64,000 bases of DNA from Acidimicrobiales bacterium (lineage in GTDB: Bacteria; Actinomycetota; Acidimicrobiia; Acidimicrobiales; Aldehydirespiratoraceae). The position numbers and the translations under genes are program-made. The DNA lies in assembly GCA_029246685.1 (NCBI GenBank), contig JAQWMR010000017.1:1-64000 (forward strand). Direction: 5' to 3'. The stretch's first letter is position 1. Every line of letters starts with the position of its first letter. Below the pieces are notes generated by a model. That model did no database searches. It was given only the letters and a program-made list of their open reading frames with translations, and was not told the DNA's origin. Below, piece by piece: positions 42,008 to 50,694 of the stretch.

Positions 42008-44232
42008 GCCCTCGCTGGTCGTACTCGTTCGCGGACGGCGCGTCGCTGCCGGACGCTGATCGCGTCGCTGAGATGGGCGGCAAGGGCGCCGCGCTCGCGC
42101 GGATGACGGCGCTCGGCCTGCCGGTGCCGCCCGGCTTCACCCTGACCACCGGCGCCTGCCACCGCGTGTTGGCCGACGGCTGGTCCGACGATCTGGACGC
42201 CGTCCTCGCCGAAGGTGTTGCGGCGCTCGAGGCCACGCTCGACCGTCGGCTGGGCGACGGCGATCGCCCGTTGCTCGTCAGCGTCCGCTCCGGCGCCCCG
42301 ATCTCCATGCCCGGGATGATGGACACGGTCCTCAACGCCGGTATGACGGACGCCGTCGCCGAGGCGCTCGGCCACGGATGCGGCGACGCTCGCTTCGGCT
42401 GGGACACGGCGCGGCGCTTCGTCCAGTCGTACGCCGCGGTTGTTCTCCACGCCCCCAGCGAACTTCTGTCCGGACTGAGCCGGCGGCATCTCGGCGCGGA
42501 CGAGGGTGCGTCGCTCGACGACGAAGGACTTCGGGCGGCGGGAGTCGCTTTGCGTTCGGATCTCGAGACGGCGGGCTATGAGATTCCCGACGATCCCGCC
42601 GCTCAGATTCGTGCCGCCGTCGAAGCTGTCTTCGCCTCGTGGAATTCGGACCGAGCGCAGGTCTACCGCGACGTGGAGGGGATCGACGCGTCACTCGGCA
42701 CCGCGGCGACCGTGCAGGCAATGACGTTCGGCAACCTCGGCGATCGTTCGGGTACGGGCGTCGTGTTCTCCCGCGACCCGTCCACCGGCGCGCCGGGCAT
42801 GATTGGCGACTTCCTGGTCGGCACCCAGGGTGAGGACGTCGTTGCCGGCACGCACCAGACCGAGCCGATCTCGGCGATGGCGCAGCGGTGGCCCTCTCTC
42901 AGCACAGAGCTGGAGGAGATGGTCGACGCCTTGGAGACCGATCTGACCGATCTCGCGGACATCGAGTTCACCGTCGAGGAGGGGACCCTCTGGCTCCTCC
43001 AGGTCCGCCGGGGGAAACGCAGTCCCCGCGCCGCGCTTCGCATCGCGATCGACATGGTCGAGGACACGAACTTCCCGCTCGACGCAGAAACTGCGTTGGA
43101 GCGGATCGCCCCGCAACTCGCCGATCCACCGATGGTGCCCGTCGCCACCGACGATGTCGCGGGCGAAGAACTCACCAGCGGGCTCGCCGGGTCGCCGGGC
43201 CTTGTCGCTGGAGCGATCTGTACCGACGTCGATGAGGCGATCGCTGCCGGCGGCCGGGGCGAGGCCGTGATTCTCGTCCGCCGAGAGACCTCGCCGGCCG
43301 ACGTCGCCGGAATGGCTGCGGCCCGCGGCATCGTGACCGCGTTTGGCGGGCTCGTCAGCCACGCTGCTGTTGTCGCCCGAGGGTGGGGGGTGCCAGCGGT
43401 GGTCGGCGCTAGTGATCTCGATGTCCGCACGGACGGCGTCAGCGTCAACGGACGGTTCCTCGCGAACGGCACCGTCATCACGGTGAACGGCGACGACGGC
43501 GCGATCCTCCTCGGCGCGCACGTCCCTGCGATGGAGGAGGTGCCGGAACTGGCGGTCGTCCGTGGCTGGGCCGAGTCGACTGCGCCAGCGCCGAGCGCCC
43601 CGACGGAGCAGATCGATGAGCGCGAGGTCGAGCGAGTACTCGGGTTGAAGGGGATGGGGGACGCGGCAACAGTCGCAAACATCCTCGACGTCGAGTCCGA
43701 TGCAGTGGCGGCCCTCCTCGCAGCGCTCGTGGAGTCGGGAGACGCACAAGAGTTGCCACAGGGCCGCGTCCGACTCCTTCCCGACGCCGTGGCGAGAGTG
43801 ACTGCGATGTACGCAGCCGATGCCGCTCGTCTCTCCGCGCAGATCGAGCCCGTGATGGACCGGTTTCACGTCGTCAACGACGCGTTCAAGCAAGTGGTCA
43901 CGGATTGGCAGATGCGGACTGTCGACGGTGCGCAGACGCCGAACGACCACACCGACGTCGCACACGACGCCGGGATCACCGCACGGCTCCGAACGGAGAT
44001 CCACGCCGGTATCGAGCCGATCATCGCCGAGGTCTCCGCCGCCGATCCCCGGCTCGGCCGCTACACCGCCCGCCTCGTGGCCGCACTAGAGGCGGTCGAG
44101 GCGGGCGAGGCCGACATGTTCGCCCACCCGCTCAAGGACAGCTACCACACGGTCTGGTTCGAGCTCCACGAGGAGCTGATCCGTCTGTCGGGTCGAAATC
44201 GAGCCGACGAAGCCGCCGCCGGCCGAGCCTGA
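42004..44232 (+). CDS. PPDK-like protein: ATP-grasp plus phospho-His domain, PEP barrel replaced by a wHTH-like/helical C-terminus
   Basis: 742 aa from a GTG overlapping the E2 stop (GTGA, with GGGGGAG upstream); an ATG at 41989 is the alternative. The N-terminus is a standard PPDK nucleotide-binding part (GGKGAALARM, PVPPGFTLTT, VSVRSGAPISMPGMMDTVLN, FGNLGDRSGTGVVFSRDPSTG, FLVGTQGEDVVAG, LLQVRRGKRS). The swivelling domain has its His near residue 453 (GGLVSHAAVVARGWGVPAVVG). From about residue 532 the PEP/pyruvate TIM barrel is absent. Instead there is a winged-helix-like segment (LGLKGMGDAATVANILDVES) and a helical domain ending DSYHTVWFELHEELI. The same ending occurs in the protein at 52674-53234. 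Phosphoryl acceptor unknown. Confidence 0.85.
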   Translation: MSPRWSYSFADGASLPDADRVAEMGGKGAALARMTALGLPVPPGFTLTTGACHRVLADGWSDDLDAVLAEGVAALEATLDRRLGDGDRPLLVSVRSGAPISMPGMMDTVLNAGMTDAVAEALGHGCGDARFGWDTARRFVQSYAAVVLHAPSELLSGLSRRHLGADEGASLDDEGLRAAGVALRSDLETAGYEIPDDPAAQIRAAVEAVFASWNSDRAQVYRDVEGIDASLGTAATVQAMTFGNLGDRSGTGVVFSRDPSTGAPGMIGDFLVGTQGEDVVAGTHQTEPISAMAQRWPSLSTELEEMVDALETDLTDLADIEFTVEEGTLWLLQVRRGKRSPRAALRIAIDMVEDTNFPLDAETALERIAPQLADPPMVPVATDDVAGEELTSGLAGSPGLVAGAICTDVDEAIAAGGRGEAVILVRRETSPADVAGMAAARGIVTAFGGLVSHAAVVARGWGVPAVVGASDLDVRTDGVSVNGRFLANGTVITVNGDDGAILLGAHVPAMEEVPELAVVRGWAESTAPAPSAPTEQIDEREVERVLGLKGMGDAATVANILDVESDAVAALLAALVESGDAQELPQGRVRLLPDAVARVTAMYAADAARLSAQIEPVMDRFHVVNDAFKQVVTDWQMRTVDGAQTPNDHTDVAHDAGITARLRTEIHAGIEPIIAEVSAADPRLGRYTARLVAALEAVEAGEADMFAHPLKDSYHTVWFELHEELIRLSGRNRADEAAAGRA

Positions 44233-44267
44233 GATGTAGCGGGTGTCTGACCCCAGATGTAGCGGGG
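44232..44267. repeat. Dispersed palindromic repeat, copy 3 (between PPDK-like gene and rpsO)
   Basis: TGTCTGACCCC flanked by the 12-bp direct repeat AGATGTAGCGGG (44232-44243 and 44255-44266). It shares the GTCTGACCCC core with the other two copies; the left arm of the core is degenerate. It marks the boundary between the catabolic region and the housekeeping genes. Confidence 0.6.
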
Positions 44268-44279
44268 GGCGGGTTTCTG

Positions 44280-44400
44280 TGGGGCGCGGATACCCTAAGA
44301 GGGTCCGGTTCAGATGAGTCGGCGGCGACGGCCTGCGCAACGCGGGGCTTGTGGCCGGGTACGAGACCCACATTGTCTGAAAGTTAGAGAAAACAGAACT
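44280..44400 (+). promoter_or_regulatory. rpsO promoter and structured leader (candidate S15 autoregulatory RNA)
   Basis: TACCCT near 44290 could be the -10 element. Downstream, GGGTC (about 44299) can pair with GACCC (about 44364), enclosing a hairpin CCTGCG-CAA-CGCGGG. This gives a branched structure before the rpsO start. Ribosomal protein S15 is known to repress its own mRNA through leader structures in several bacteria. The structure was drawn by eye only. Confidence 0.4.
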
Positions 44401-44685
44401 ATGGCTGCCGTCAACCTGCCTCCGAAGTCCGACACCATCGCCACCATGGCGAAGGCGTTCGACCTCGCCGAGAACGACACCGGATCTCCCGAGGTCCAGA
44501 TCGCATTGCTCTCGGATCGCATCACGCACCTCACCGAGCACATGAAGGACCACAAAAAGGACCATCACAGCCGGCGAGGGCTGCAGATGCTGGTCGGCAA
44601 ACGGCGCCGGCTGCTCGACTACATCATGAACAATGATGTCGAGCAGTACCGAGCAGTGATCGCCCATCTCGGGCTCCGTCGCTGA
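44401..44685 (+). CDS. rpsO: 30S ribosomal protein S15
   Basis: 94 aa; bacterial S15 is normally about 89 aa. [39 protein letters not shown] and [12 protein letters not shown] match the S15 core, including the GSPEVQ and [11 protein letters not shown] rRNA-binding parts. It binds 16S rRNA in the central domain. It is followed by a terminator and then pnp, the conserved rpsO-pnp order. Confidence 0.98.
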   Translation: MAAVNLPPKSDTIATMAKAFDLAENDTGSPEVQIALLSDRITHLTEHMKDHKKDHHSRRGLQMLVGKRRRLLDYIMNNDVEQYRAVIAHLGLRR

Positions 44686-44695
44686 CAGAATCTCT

Positions 44696-44723
44696 GGAGC
44701 GGTCCTTCTGGGGCCGCTCCTTT
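44696..44723 (+). terminator. Hairpin terminator after rpsO
   Basis: GGAGCGGTCC pairs with GGGGCCGCTCC around a TTCT loop, followed by TTT. Incomplete termination here would allow rpsO-pnp co-transcription. Confidence 0.7.
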
Positions 44724-44794
44724 CGGTTTGCCGGGACGGATCCCGACAGGCCCGACGAAACCCAGTAGCAGGAACGTCCTGCGAACAACCGAAC

Positions 44795-44866
44795 ACATGA
44801 CAGTTGGTATTAGTCGTGAACTTCTCTCCACGAGGGAGGCTCACGACTGGGAACTGGCAGTCATGT
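44795..44866 (+). promoter_or_regulatory. Long hairpin in the pnp 5' leader (likely RNase III/PNPase autoregulatory element)
   Basis: The arms ACATGAC and GTCATGT form the base. AGTT/AACT and AGTCGTGA/TCACGACT continue the stem, and CTCC/GGAG closes near the loop, about 72 nt in all. In Escherichia coli and Streptomyces, a hairpin before pnp is cut by RNase III and controls PNPase level. Position and length fit that role. Confidence 0.65.
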
Positions 44867-44891
44867 GTCCGAATTCCAAGGAATACAACAC

Positions 44892-47330
44892 ATGACTGAA
44901 ACCACTTCCTTCACGGGCGCATTCACGCGCGGTGAGGGCAAAGACGCCACATTCGAGGTGGGCAAGTTCGCTCCTCTCGCCGGTGGCTCCGTGACGGCTC
45001 GCATTGGCGACACCGTCGTTCTCGTCACCGCAACGGGCGCCAAGTCGGCCCGTCCCGGTGCCGACTTCTTCCCGTTGACCGTCGACATCGAAGAGCGCAT
45101 GTATGCCGCGGGCAAGATCCCCGGCTCGTTCTTCCGTCGTGAGGCCCGTGCCGGCGAGCAGGCGATTCTGACCTGCCGTCTCATCGACCGCCCGCTGCGC
45201 CCCGCCTTCCCTAACGGGTACCGCAACGAGGTCCACGTGGTCGGCACCGTGCTCGGCGCCGACCAGGAGAACCCCTACGACGTCTTGGCGCTCAACGCCG
45301 CGTCGCTGGCCCTGTGCCTGTCACCCGTGCCGTTCGACGGCCCGCTCGGCGCCGTGCGCATGAGCTGGTCGCCCGACGGTGAATGGGTTCCGTTCCCGAC
45401 CTACGAAGAGTCCGACGAGTCGGCCTTCGAGATGGTCGTGGCCGGCCGCCTTGCCGACGACGATGTCGCGGTGATGATGGTCGAGGCCGGTGGCACCGGA
45501 AACTCGTGGAACCTCTACGAGAACGGCACCCCGAAGGTCGACGAGGACGTCCTCGCCGGCGGCCTGGAAGCCTGCAAGACCTGGATCCGCGAGATGATCG
45601 AGCTGCAGCAGCAGGCGATCGACGCTGCGGGCCCCATCGAGAAGATGGACCCGCCCACGGTCACCGATTACAGCGACGAGATCCTCGCCGCCGTGCAGGC
45701 TGCGGGCACCGACCGCATCGCCGAGAGCCAGAAGATCGCCGATAAGACGGCCCGTCAGGACGCCGAAGGCGACCTCAAGGACGCTCTCGTCGCCGAGCTC
45801 GAAGGCCAGTTCGCCGACGACGCTGATGCCGTATCGCAGATAAAGAACGCGATCCGCTCCGTCACCAAGGCCGTTGTGCGCAAGCGCATCGTCGAGGAAG
45901 GCATCCGCATCGATGGTCGCAAGACCAACGAGCTGCGCGGCGTGTCCAGCGAAGTCGGGGTCATCCCGACGGCGCACGGCTCCGGCCTCTTCCAGCGCGG
46001 TGAGACCCAGGTCCTCAACTTCACGACGCTCGGCATGGGCCGCAGCGACATGATGATCGACGACCTCTCGCCGACCGACAAGAAGCGTTACTTCCACCAC
46101 TACAACTTCCCGCCGTTTTCCACGGGCGAGACCGGCTTCATGCGTGGTCCCAAGCGTCGCGAGATCGGCCACGGTGCGCTCGCGGAGCGTGCCGTGTTCC
46201 CGGTGGTCCCGAGCTTCGAAGAATGGCCCTACACGGTCCGTACCGTCTCCGAGGTCATGGCCTCCAACGGTTCGTCCTCGATGGGTTCGGTCTGCGGTTC
46301 GACCCTGTCGCTGATGGACGCCGGTGTGCCGATCAAGGCTCCCGTCGCCGGTATCGCCATGGGCCTCGTCCATGCCGAAGGCGAATACGTCACCCTTACC
46401 GACATCCTCGGTGCGGAAGACGCGTTCGGCGACATGGACTTCAAGGTCGCCGGTACCACCGACTTCGTCACGGCTCTCCAGCTCGACACGAAGATCTCCG
46501 GTATCCCGGCCAACGTCCTCGCCGGCGCCCTGGCCCAGGCCAAGGAAGCCCGCCTCGACATCCTCGACATCATGGCTGAGGCCATTGCCGAGCCCCGTGA
46601 AGAGGTCCGTGACACCGCTCCGAAGATCGAGAGCTTCGAAATTCCGATCGACAAGATCGGCGAAGTGATCGGCCCGAAGGGCAAGGTCATCAACACGATC
46701 CAGCAGGAGACCGGCGCCGACATCTCTGTCGACGACGACGGCATGGTCGGCGTGGTGGCAATCGCCAGCACCGACAACGCCAAGGTCGCCGAAGCTCGTC
46801 GCCAGATCGAGCTGATCCTCGATCCGCCCACCGCTGAGGTTGGCGAGACCTACCAGGGTCGTGTCGTGAACATCACCAAGTTCGGTGCGTTCGTGAACAT
46901 CCTCCCGGGTCGTGACGGCCTGCTCCACATCTCGAAGATCGGCGGCGGCAAGCGCATCGATCGTGTCGAGGACGTGCTCGAGCTGGGCGAAGAGATTGCA
47001 GTGACGGTCGAAGACGTCGACCCGAACGGCAAGATCAGCCTCAAGCCCGAGGGTGCGCCCGACTCCGACAAGAGGTCCAGCGGCGGTCGTGACCGCGATC
47101 GCGGTGGCGACCGAGGTGGCGATCGTGATCGTGGCCCGCGTCGCGAGCGTGACGACAACGGCGACGATTCGCCGGCGTCGGACGACAGCGACGCCGAGAC
47201 CGTCTCCTTCGAGGCGGCCTTCGACGCTGAGCTGAGCGAGGAGTACGGCGACCTCGGTCCCGACGCTCCCCGTCGCAGCGGCGCCGGTGGCGGCGGAGGT
47301 CGTGGCCGAGGCCGCGGCGGCCGACGCTGA
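44892..47330 (+). CDS. pnp: Polyribonucleotide nucleotidyltransferase (PNPase)
   Basis: 812 aa. Two RNase PH domains (first from residue 10; second with IDGRKTNELRGVSSEVGVIPTAHGSGLFQRGETQVL), a KH domain from about residue 578 (IDKIGEVIGPKGKVINTIQQ) and an S1 domain about 650-720 (GETYQGRVVNITKFGAFVNI). The C-terminus is an Arg/Gly/Asp-rich disordered tail (about 725-812) typical of actinobacterial PNPases. It degrades RNA 3' to 5' using phosphate. The ATG at 44892 with AAGGAA upstream is chosen over a GTG at 44865 that lies inside the leader hairpin. Confidence 0.97.
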   Translation: MTETTSFTGAFTRGEGKDATFEVGKFAPLAGGSVTARIGDTVVLVTATGAKSARPGADFFPLTVDIEERMYAAGKIPGSFFRREARAGEQAILTCRLIDRPLRPAFPNGYRNEVHVVGTVLGADQENPYDVLALNAASLALCLSPVPFDGPLGAVRMSWSPDGEWVPFPTYEESDESAFEMVVAGRLADDDVAVMMVEAGGTGNSWNLYENGTPKVDEDVLAGGLEACKTWIREMIELQQQAIDAAGPIEKMDPPTVTDYSDEILAAVQAAGTDRIAESQKIADKTARQDAEGDLKDALVAELEGQFADDADAVSQIKNAIRSVTKAVVRKRIVEEGIRIDGRKTNELRGVSSEVGVIPTAHGSGLFQRGETQVLNFTTLGMGRSDMMIDDLSPTDKKRYFHHYNFPPFSTGETGFMRGPKRREIGHGALAERAVFPVVPSFEEWPYTVRTVSEVMASNGSSSMGSVCGSTLSLMDAGVPIKAPVAGIAMGLVHAEGEYVTLTDILGAEDAFGDMDFKVAGTTDFVTALQLDTKISGIPANVLAGALAQAKEARLDILDIMAEAIAEPREEVRDTAPKIESFEIPIDKIGEVIGPKGKVINTIQQETGADISVDDDGMVGVVAIASTDNAKVAEARRQIELILDPPTAEVGETYQGRVVNITKFGAFVNILPGRDGLLHISKIGGGKRIDRVEDVLELGEEIAVTVEDVDPNGKISLKPEGAPDSDKRSSGGRDRDRGGDRGGDRDRGPRRERDDNGDDSPASDDSDAETVSFEAAFDAELSEEYGDLGPDAPRRSGAGGGGGRGRGRGGRR

Positions 47331-47359
47331 GTCGACGCTGATCAGCCTGCGAGCATCCA

Positions 47360-48037
47360 GTGATCCGTCGGTCCTACGACCGGCTGGTCCCGGAGCTCTG
47401 GCGACAACGCATACATCTGGCTCGCGGGGGCACGGACGTCTTTCGTTCGTGCTTCCGTGATACCGGATCGATCCAGATTCACGTGCCGAAGGCGGCCGGC
47501 ACCTCTGTGAGCCACGCGCTCTACGGAGGCAACATCGGCCATCGGACGGCGCTCGACTACCAACGGATTTCCGCGCGGCACTTTCGTCGCTACTTCCGGT
47601 TCTGGTTCGTGCGCAATCCGTGGGACCGGGTGGTCTCCGCCTACGAGTTCGCTCGCGCCGGTGGGACCGAATGGGTCGAGCCGGCTCCGGACCCGGTCTA
47701 CGCATCCGCATCGTTTGCCACCTTCGAGTCCTTCGTGGCCGAGTATCTGACGGTGACCGCGCTCGACACGGCGGACGTCGTGTTCTGGCCGCAGTGGACT
47801 TTCCTCTGTGACGAGGACGGCATGCTGCTCGTCGACCACGTCGGGCGGATGGAACGCCTTGCGGACAACCTCACTGTGGTGGAGTCTGCGCTGGGCCGAG
47901 CCATTAGGCCCGAACATCTCAACCGAACGGCGCGAGCCGTCGACTACCCCAGCTACTACACCCCCGAAACGAGACGCATGGTCGCCGAGGTCTACGCCCG
48001 AGACATCGAGATGTTCGACTACGAGTTCGCGTCGTGA
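47360..48037 (+). CDS. Sulfotransferase-family protein
   Basis: 225 aa. The PAPS-binding 5'-phosphosulfate loop is IQIHVPKAAGTSVSHAL, and the 3'-phosphate region is FWFVRNPWDRVVSAYEFA; both are typical of the carbohydrate/Sulfotransferase_2 family. It starts at a GTG 29 bp after pnp and overlaps the M16 gene by 4 nt. It sits within an otherwise standard pnp-M16 pair, so it looks inserted. The acceptor (polysaccharide or lipid) is unknown. Confidence 0.82.
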   Translation: MIRRSYDRLVPELWRQRIHLARGGTDVFRSCFRDTGSIQIHVPKAAGTSVSHALYGGNIGHRTALDYQRISARHFRRYFRFWFVRNPWDRVVSAYEFARAGGTEWVEPAPDPVYASASFATFESFVAEYLTVTALDTADVVFWPQWTFLCDEDGMLLVDHVGRMERLADNLTVVESALGRAIRPEHLNRTARAVDYPSYYTPETRRMVAEVYARDIEMFDYEFAS

Positions 48038-49290
48038 CCGTCCCCGACAGCAACGTGCCCGACGTACAGCGAGAGACACGAGTGAGTCGCCTCGACGGCG
48101 GCCTCCGAGTTGCCACCCAGCACGACCCGACCGCTCGCACCGTGGCCGTCGGCGCCTGGGTCGGCGTGGGTAATCGCGACGAGAGCCCCGAGATCGCCGG
48201 CGCCTCCCACTTCATCGAACATCTCCTGTTCAAGGGGAGTTCCACGCGGACGTCTCGCCAGATCGCCGAGGGCATCGATGCCGTCGGCGGTGATCTCAAC
48301 GCTTACACGTCCAAGGAGTACACGGCCTTCCACGCCCGCACGCCGGCGTGGGAACTCGATTTCGGCCTCGACACGCTGCTCGACGTCATCGCTGATCCGG
48401 GGTTCTCCGATGCCGAGGTGGACGCGGAGCGCCATGTCATCCTCGAGGAACTCGCGTGGAGCGCTGACACACCGGACGACGTCGTTCATCAGAACCTCTC
48501 GCTCGGGCTGTTCCCCGATCACCCACTTGGGTGGGAGGTGCTCGGTTCCGCCGAGTCCGTGCGGTCCATCACGGCTGATGACATTCGCGCTTTCCACGAC
48601 CGCTGGTACCGGCGGGCGAACCTGGTCGTCGCGGTGGTCGGCGACGTCGACCACGACGAGATCGTCGCACGCGTGGACGCCGGGCTCGCCGGGCTCGAAC
48701 CAGGCGAAGCGCCGACCCGGACCGCGCCCACCCAGCCCGTCATCCCCGAGACCGTCACCGAGCGCGACATCGAACAATCGCATGTCACCTACGGCTGGCG
48801 AGCGGTCGACCAGTTCGACGATGACCGGTTCGCGCTCGCGATCGCCAACCAGATGATCGGCGGCGGCTGGTCCAGCCGGCTGTTCCAGGAAGTGCGCGAA
48901 AAGCGGGGAATGGCCTACACGGTGTTCTCCGCGATGGGCAGCTACGTCGACTCCGGCACCTACTCGATCTACGCGGGCACTTCACCGGATCGGGTTGCCG
49001 AGCTGGATGAGATCGTTGAGCGAGAACTCGCGGACCTCGTCGAGAACGGCCCGAGCGAGCGAGAGATGGACGTCGCTCGCGGCGGCTTCGAGGGCGGCAC
49101 CGTGCTTGCGCTTGAAGACGCGGGCTCGCGTATGACTCAGATCGCCACGAACCTGCTGGTGCGTGATCGGGTGGTCCTGATCCCCGAGTACCTCGAGAAG
49201 GTGCGAGCGGTCACCGCCGAGGACGTGCAGCGAGTGATCACCAAGGTCGTCTGCGGCCCGCAGGTCCGGTCGATCGTGCAGCCGGCCTGA
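48034..49290 (+). CDS. M16-family zinc metallopeptidase
   Basis: 418 aa. The inverted zinc motif HFIEH (GASHFIEHLLFKGSSTRT) with the downstream Glu (DVVH..., ERHVILEELAWS) defines the catalytic half, and LFQEVREKRGMAYTVFSAMGSY marks the second half. It follows pnp in many actinobacteria and Gram-positives (YmxG/PepR type). GTG start, overlapping the sulfotransferase stop. Confidence 0.93.
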   Translation: MTVPDSNVPDVQRETRVSRLDGGLRVATQHDPTARTVAVGAWVGVGNRDESPEIAGASHFIEHLLFKGSSTRTSRQIAEGIDAVGGDLNAYTSKEYTAFHARTPAWELDFGLDTLLDVIADPGFSDAEVDAERHVILEELAWSADTPDDVVHQNLSLGLFPDHPLGWEVLGSAESVRSITADDIRAFHDRWYRRANLVVAVVGDVDHDEIVARVDAGLAGLEPGEAPTRTAPTQPVIPETVTERDIEQSHVTYGWRAVDQFDDDRFALAIANQMIGGGWSSRLFQEVREKRGMAYTVFSAMGSYVDSGTYSIYAGTSPDRVAELDEIVERELADLVENGPSEREMDVARGGFEGGTVLALEDAGSRMTQIATNLLVRDRVVLIPEYLEKVRAVTAEDVQRVITKVVCGPQVRSIVQPA

Positions 49291-49292
49291 CG

Positions 49293-49677
49293 GTGGAGGT
49301 CGGTTGGCCGGTCTCGGTGAAGGGGGTGCTCTTCGACGGCGACCGGGTCCTGCTGCTCGAGAACGACCGCGGCGACTGGGAGCTTCCCGGCGGTCGCGTC
49401 GACCCCGACGATGCGACGATGCGAGGAGGCCCTCGCTCGGGAGATCGAAGAGGAGACCGGACTCCTCGCGGAGGTCGGTTCCGTTCGCCACGTCGAGATC
49501 TTCGAACAGGTGGGCGACGGACGGAGCGTGATCATCGTCGCCTATGACGCCACGGTGACCGCCACTGAGGTCGAGATCAGCCACGAGCACGTCGGCGCGG
49601 CATGGTTGCCTCTCAGCGGACTCGACGCAGTCGTGCTTCCGGCCGTCTACCACCGCGCGATCGCGGCGGCTCGTTAG
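49293..49677 (+). pseudogene. Frameshifted Nudix hydrolase
   Basis: Two overlapping frames together make one Nudix protein. The first, from the GTG at 49293, gives VLFDGDRVLLLENDRGDWELPGGRVDPDDAT. The second, in the +1 frame from about 49423, gives CEEALAREIEEETGLLAEVG and runs to the TAG at 49677. The REIEEETGL core of the Nudix box is in the second frame and GGRV in the first. The break lies at an 8-bp tandem duplication CGACGATG CGACGATG, so slippage or a sequencing error is likely. Confidence 0.75.
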
Positions 49678-50659
49678 CAACTCCCCGTTTCGAACTGATC
49701 GACCCACCACTCGGACCCGTCCGAGTCCAGGATGAGCAGCTGGGTGTAGAGGCCGACCCTCACCGACACCCCGACTGGGTTCCAGCCGAACGCCACCCGC
49801 CCTCGACGTCGACCACCTTGCTCCAACCGGTCGGCCGCGGTGCGATGAAGGGGGTCGGCGGGTCCGTGTCGAGCGGCAGGAGGTTGAACCACTCGACGAA
49901 TTCGTCAGCCGCGGCCTCCGGCGTTTCCGCGCGTGGGGCTGGGGCCATCCCGTCCGGGTCGTCGGCGAACCACACCAACGGCGTGGACTCCGCCTCACAG
50001 CTGACGAGCTGCATGTCGTCGAGCGACTCTGGGCCAACGAGGTCGGCCTCGCGCTCCTGCGGCAGAACCCAGTCTTCGCCAAGGATGACGACGACCGCGT
50101 CCGTCGGGACGTCTTCGTGGACATACGACGCGAGATCGGCCGGCCAGGGTGACGGCGTCGGCTCGGGGAATGTTGTCGCTTCGCCGACGAGCTTTGGCGG
50201 CACGCAGACGTCGGCGGGCGGATGGAGGACTGCAGTGCGGCCATCGAACGTCGTCGCGTTCTCGAGGAAGATCGTTGTCTGCTCGCCAAAGGCATCCCGT
50301 CGAAAGTCCTGGATCAGCTCCGAGACCTCAGCGGCCGCTCCAACCCGACCAATGGCGTTGAGCACGGCGATCGTGCAGTCGGGCAGTGCATCCGGGACGG
50401 TGGACGGCGTCGGCGTAGCGGTCGGCGCCGTGGTCGGGCTGGCTGACTCGATCTCCGCGTCCGCCGGGTTGTCGGCGTCCAGCGCGAACAAGAGACCCAC
50501 GCCGGCGACCATGACGAAGGCCGCCGCGACCAGCGCCATCCTGCGCCGACCACGGGAGCCGCTACCGCCCGAGGCGAGCGTTGCCGCTGCCCAGACGGAC
50601 GTTGTCCCGCGGGGTGCGCCCCGTTCACGGCGCACTCGCAGGTCGTCTTCGTAGGTCAT
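49674..50659 (-). pseudogene. Membrane-anchored protein of unknown function, frameshifted near its C-terminus
   Basis: The main frame from the ATG at 50659 gives 299 aa. There is a cytoplasmic N-terminus (about 40 aa), one transmembrane segment (MALVAAAFVMVAGVGLLFAL), a Thr/Pro-rich linker and an extracellular domain with four Cys. Near 49800 the coherent sequence moves to another frame (VAFGWNPVGVSVRVGLYTQL, then SDGSEWWVDQFETGSC, stop at 49674). One G missing from a G run (GGCGGGTGG) explains this. The family is unrecognised. Confidence 0.65.
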
Positions 50660-50694
50660 GTCGGCTCCTCGTCGATCGGGGGGCGGCAGAAAAC

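Noticed and set aside
44865..44891. Upstream GTG at 44865 as the pnp start
   Set aside because: It lies in the 3' arm of the leader hairpin and has no ribosome site; the ATG at 44892 has AAGGAA at good spacing.
45321..47711. Long open frame antisense to pnp
   Set aside because: It mirrors the pnp codons, has no domain signal, and pnp is complete on the other strand.
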